A DNA stretch of 7,162 bases from an uncultured Planctomycetota bacterium (GTDB lineage Bacteria; Planctomycetota; UBA1135; GCA-002686595), in assembly GCA_903829565.1 (NCBI GenBank), contig CAIKQM010000620.1, forward strand, positions 1 through 7,162. The letters are read 5' to 3'. This document shows positions 6,709 through 7,162 of this stretch, piece by piece; positions within the stretch are counted from its first letter, which is position 1; each line of letters opens with the position of its first letter. A model generated the notes under the pieces. That model was not told the origin of the DNA. It did not search any database and saw only the letters and a list, made by a program, of their open reading frames with translations. A program made the translations under genes and the position numbers.

Positions 6709-6726
6709 GTGTGCGTTGCCGCACAC
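6709..6726. promoter_or_regulatory. perfect 7-bp inverted repeat, candidate operator or enhancer site
   Basis: GTGTGCG-TTGC-CGCACAC is a perfect palindrome with a 4-bp centre. Its centre lies about 108 bp upstream of the predicted sigma-54 start site on the minus strand, within the range used by enhancer-binding proteins. It also ends 12 bp before the extended -10 element facing ruvB, so it could instead control ruvB or both genes. It does not match the SOS boxes I know. Confidence 0.45.
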
Positions 6727-6738
6727 GGGCAGCGCGGG

Positions 6739-6747
6739 TGCTAGGAT
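6739..6747 (+). promoter_or_regulatory. weak extended -10 promoter for ruvB
   Basis: TG-C-TAGGAT has the TGn extension and 4 of 6 matches to TATAAT. Transcription would start near 6754, giving a 20-nt leader before the ruvB ATG at 6774. The best -35-like hexamer, TTGCCG at 6716-6721, is 20 nt away, which is too far, and it lies in the centre of the 6709-6726 inverted repeat. No clear ribosome binding site follows. Confidence 0.35.
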
Positions 6748-6773
6748 CCCGCGCGAACCTTCGACCGCAGACC

Positions 6774-7162
6774 ATGACCCGCAGCGACCACATCTACGAC
6801 CCGCACGCCTTGGAAGACACCGGCGCGGAAGGCGGCAGCGCTGCCATCGAGCGGGACCTTGAGGCTTCGCTGCGCCCGGCCCGTCTGGATGAGTTTGTGG
6901 GCCAGGCGCGCCTGCTGGACAACTTGCGCATCGCCATCGCCGCCACCAAAGGCCGCGACGAGCCGCTCGACCATGTGCTCTTCTCGGGCCCTCCGGGTTT
7001 GGGCAAGACCTCGCTGGCGCGCGTGTTGGCCACGGAACTCGGCACGCGCATGGTCGCGACCAGCGGGCCCGCCTTGGAGAAGCCGCGCGACCTGGTTGGC
7101 ATTCTGACGCAGCTCCAAAAGGGCGAGGTGCTCTTCATCGACGAAGTCCACCGCGTGCCTGC
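6774..7162 (+). CDS. ruvB: Holliday junction branch migration helicase RuvB (N-terminal part)
   Basis: The AAA+ motor of the RuvABC complex, which drives branch migration of Holliday junctions in recombination and repair. The window holds the first 129 codons of a protein that is normally about 340 residues. Seen directly: the typical [14 protein letters not shown] start (31-44), [19 protein letters not shown] with Walker A at 72-79, [17 protein letters not shown] (96-112), and Walker B LFIDEVHR (120-127) with D123 and E124. The N-terminal 30 residues are less conserved, as is usual. The ATG at 6774 is chosen because the family signature begins shortly after it; no strong Shine-Dalgarno is present. 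The gene is divergent from its neighbour and has no ruvA or ruvC directly upstream, so it has its own promoter here. Whether ruvA follows lies outside the window. Confidence 0.96.
   Translation, partial: MTRSDHIYDPHALEDTGAEGGSAAIERDLEASLRPARLDEFVGQARLLDNLRIAIAATKGRDEPLDHVLFSGPPGLGKTSLARVLATELGTRMVATSGPALEKPRDLVGILTQLQKGEVLFIDEVHRVP

Larger units (their letters stand above)
6389..6773. other. 385-nt divergent intergenic region, rich in inverted repeats
   Basis: No credible gene is seen here. Short open frames on both strands have Arg/Pro/Ser-rich translations without recognisable domains and overlap the flanking genes. The region separates two divergent genes, so it must contain two promoters. 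It also holds five inverted repeats: 6429-6445, 6552-6597, 6643-6670, 6664-6681 and 6709-6726. A run of seven G occurs at 6457-6463. No tRNA, SRP RNA or riboswitch consensus I know was recognised. Confidence 0.75.

Noticed and set aside
6406..6744. A 112-codon plus-strand frame between the divergent genes as a small gene upstream of ruvB
   Set aside because: It has no ribosome binding site that I can see and no recognisable motif. Its composition is typical of random GC-rich sequence, and it covers the likely promoters of both neighbours.
6700..6773. An SOS (LexA) box in front of ruvB
   Set aside because: CTGT at 6707-6710 has no ACAG partner at the right spacing, and CGAA-CC-TTCG at 6754-6763 has too short a centre for the GAAC-N4-GTTC type. 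Neither fits a known LexA site.

Overview
The window is GC-rich bacterial DNA, densely coded, with one gene pair diverging near the right end. The left four genes (1-2950) all lie on the minus strand. They form a tight operon, read right to left: a demethylmenaquinone methyltransferase (ubiE/menG), a CPBP-family membrane protease, a UbiX-type flavin prenyltransferase, and a UbiA-superfamily prenyltransferase that runs off the left edge. The junctions are 4 nt, 9 nt and an ATGA overlap, so translation is probably coupled. The UbiA-like protein carries the NR-type first motif and NPRT/FD...GLHT signature that I associate with MqnP rather than with E. coli UbiA. I therefore read the operon as the late, quinone-ring-modifying part of menaquinone synthesis, probably the futalosine route. 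The matching UbiD-like decarboxylase is not in the window.

Upstream of this operon, after a 147-nt spacer with a clear terminator hairpin, lies one very large minus-strand gene (3098-6388). It encodes a predicted 1096-residue surface or periplasmic lipoprotein: a lipobox signal peptide, two Ig-like/SbsA-like beta domains, a Gly/Pro/Asn-rich cysteine-bearing middle and a C-terminal YVTN-type beta-propeller. I do not recognise a specific function.

Between this gene and the divergent ruvB (plus strand from 6774, cut by the right edge) is a 385-nt non-coding region rich in inverted repeats. On the minus strand it holds a close match to a sigma-54 promoter (6634-6619). A perfect 7-bp inverted repeat lies about 100 bp upstream of the predicted start site, where an enhancer-binding protein would be expected. 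A separate weak extended -10 element faces ruvB.

The organism is likely a Gram-negative-type bacterium using menaquinone. The big Ig/propeller lipoprotein, the weak use of Shine-Dalgarno sequences at the first genes and the MqnP-type operon would suit a planctomycete or relative, but this is inference, and I could not check it by database search. No tRNA, rRNA, CRISPR array, insertion sequence or transposon end was seen. The genes look like chromosomal core and surface genes rather than a mobile island. The best candidates for something undescribed are the regulated divergent region and the large lipoprotein it appears to drive, plus the CPBP protease embedded in the quinone operon.
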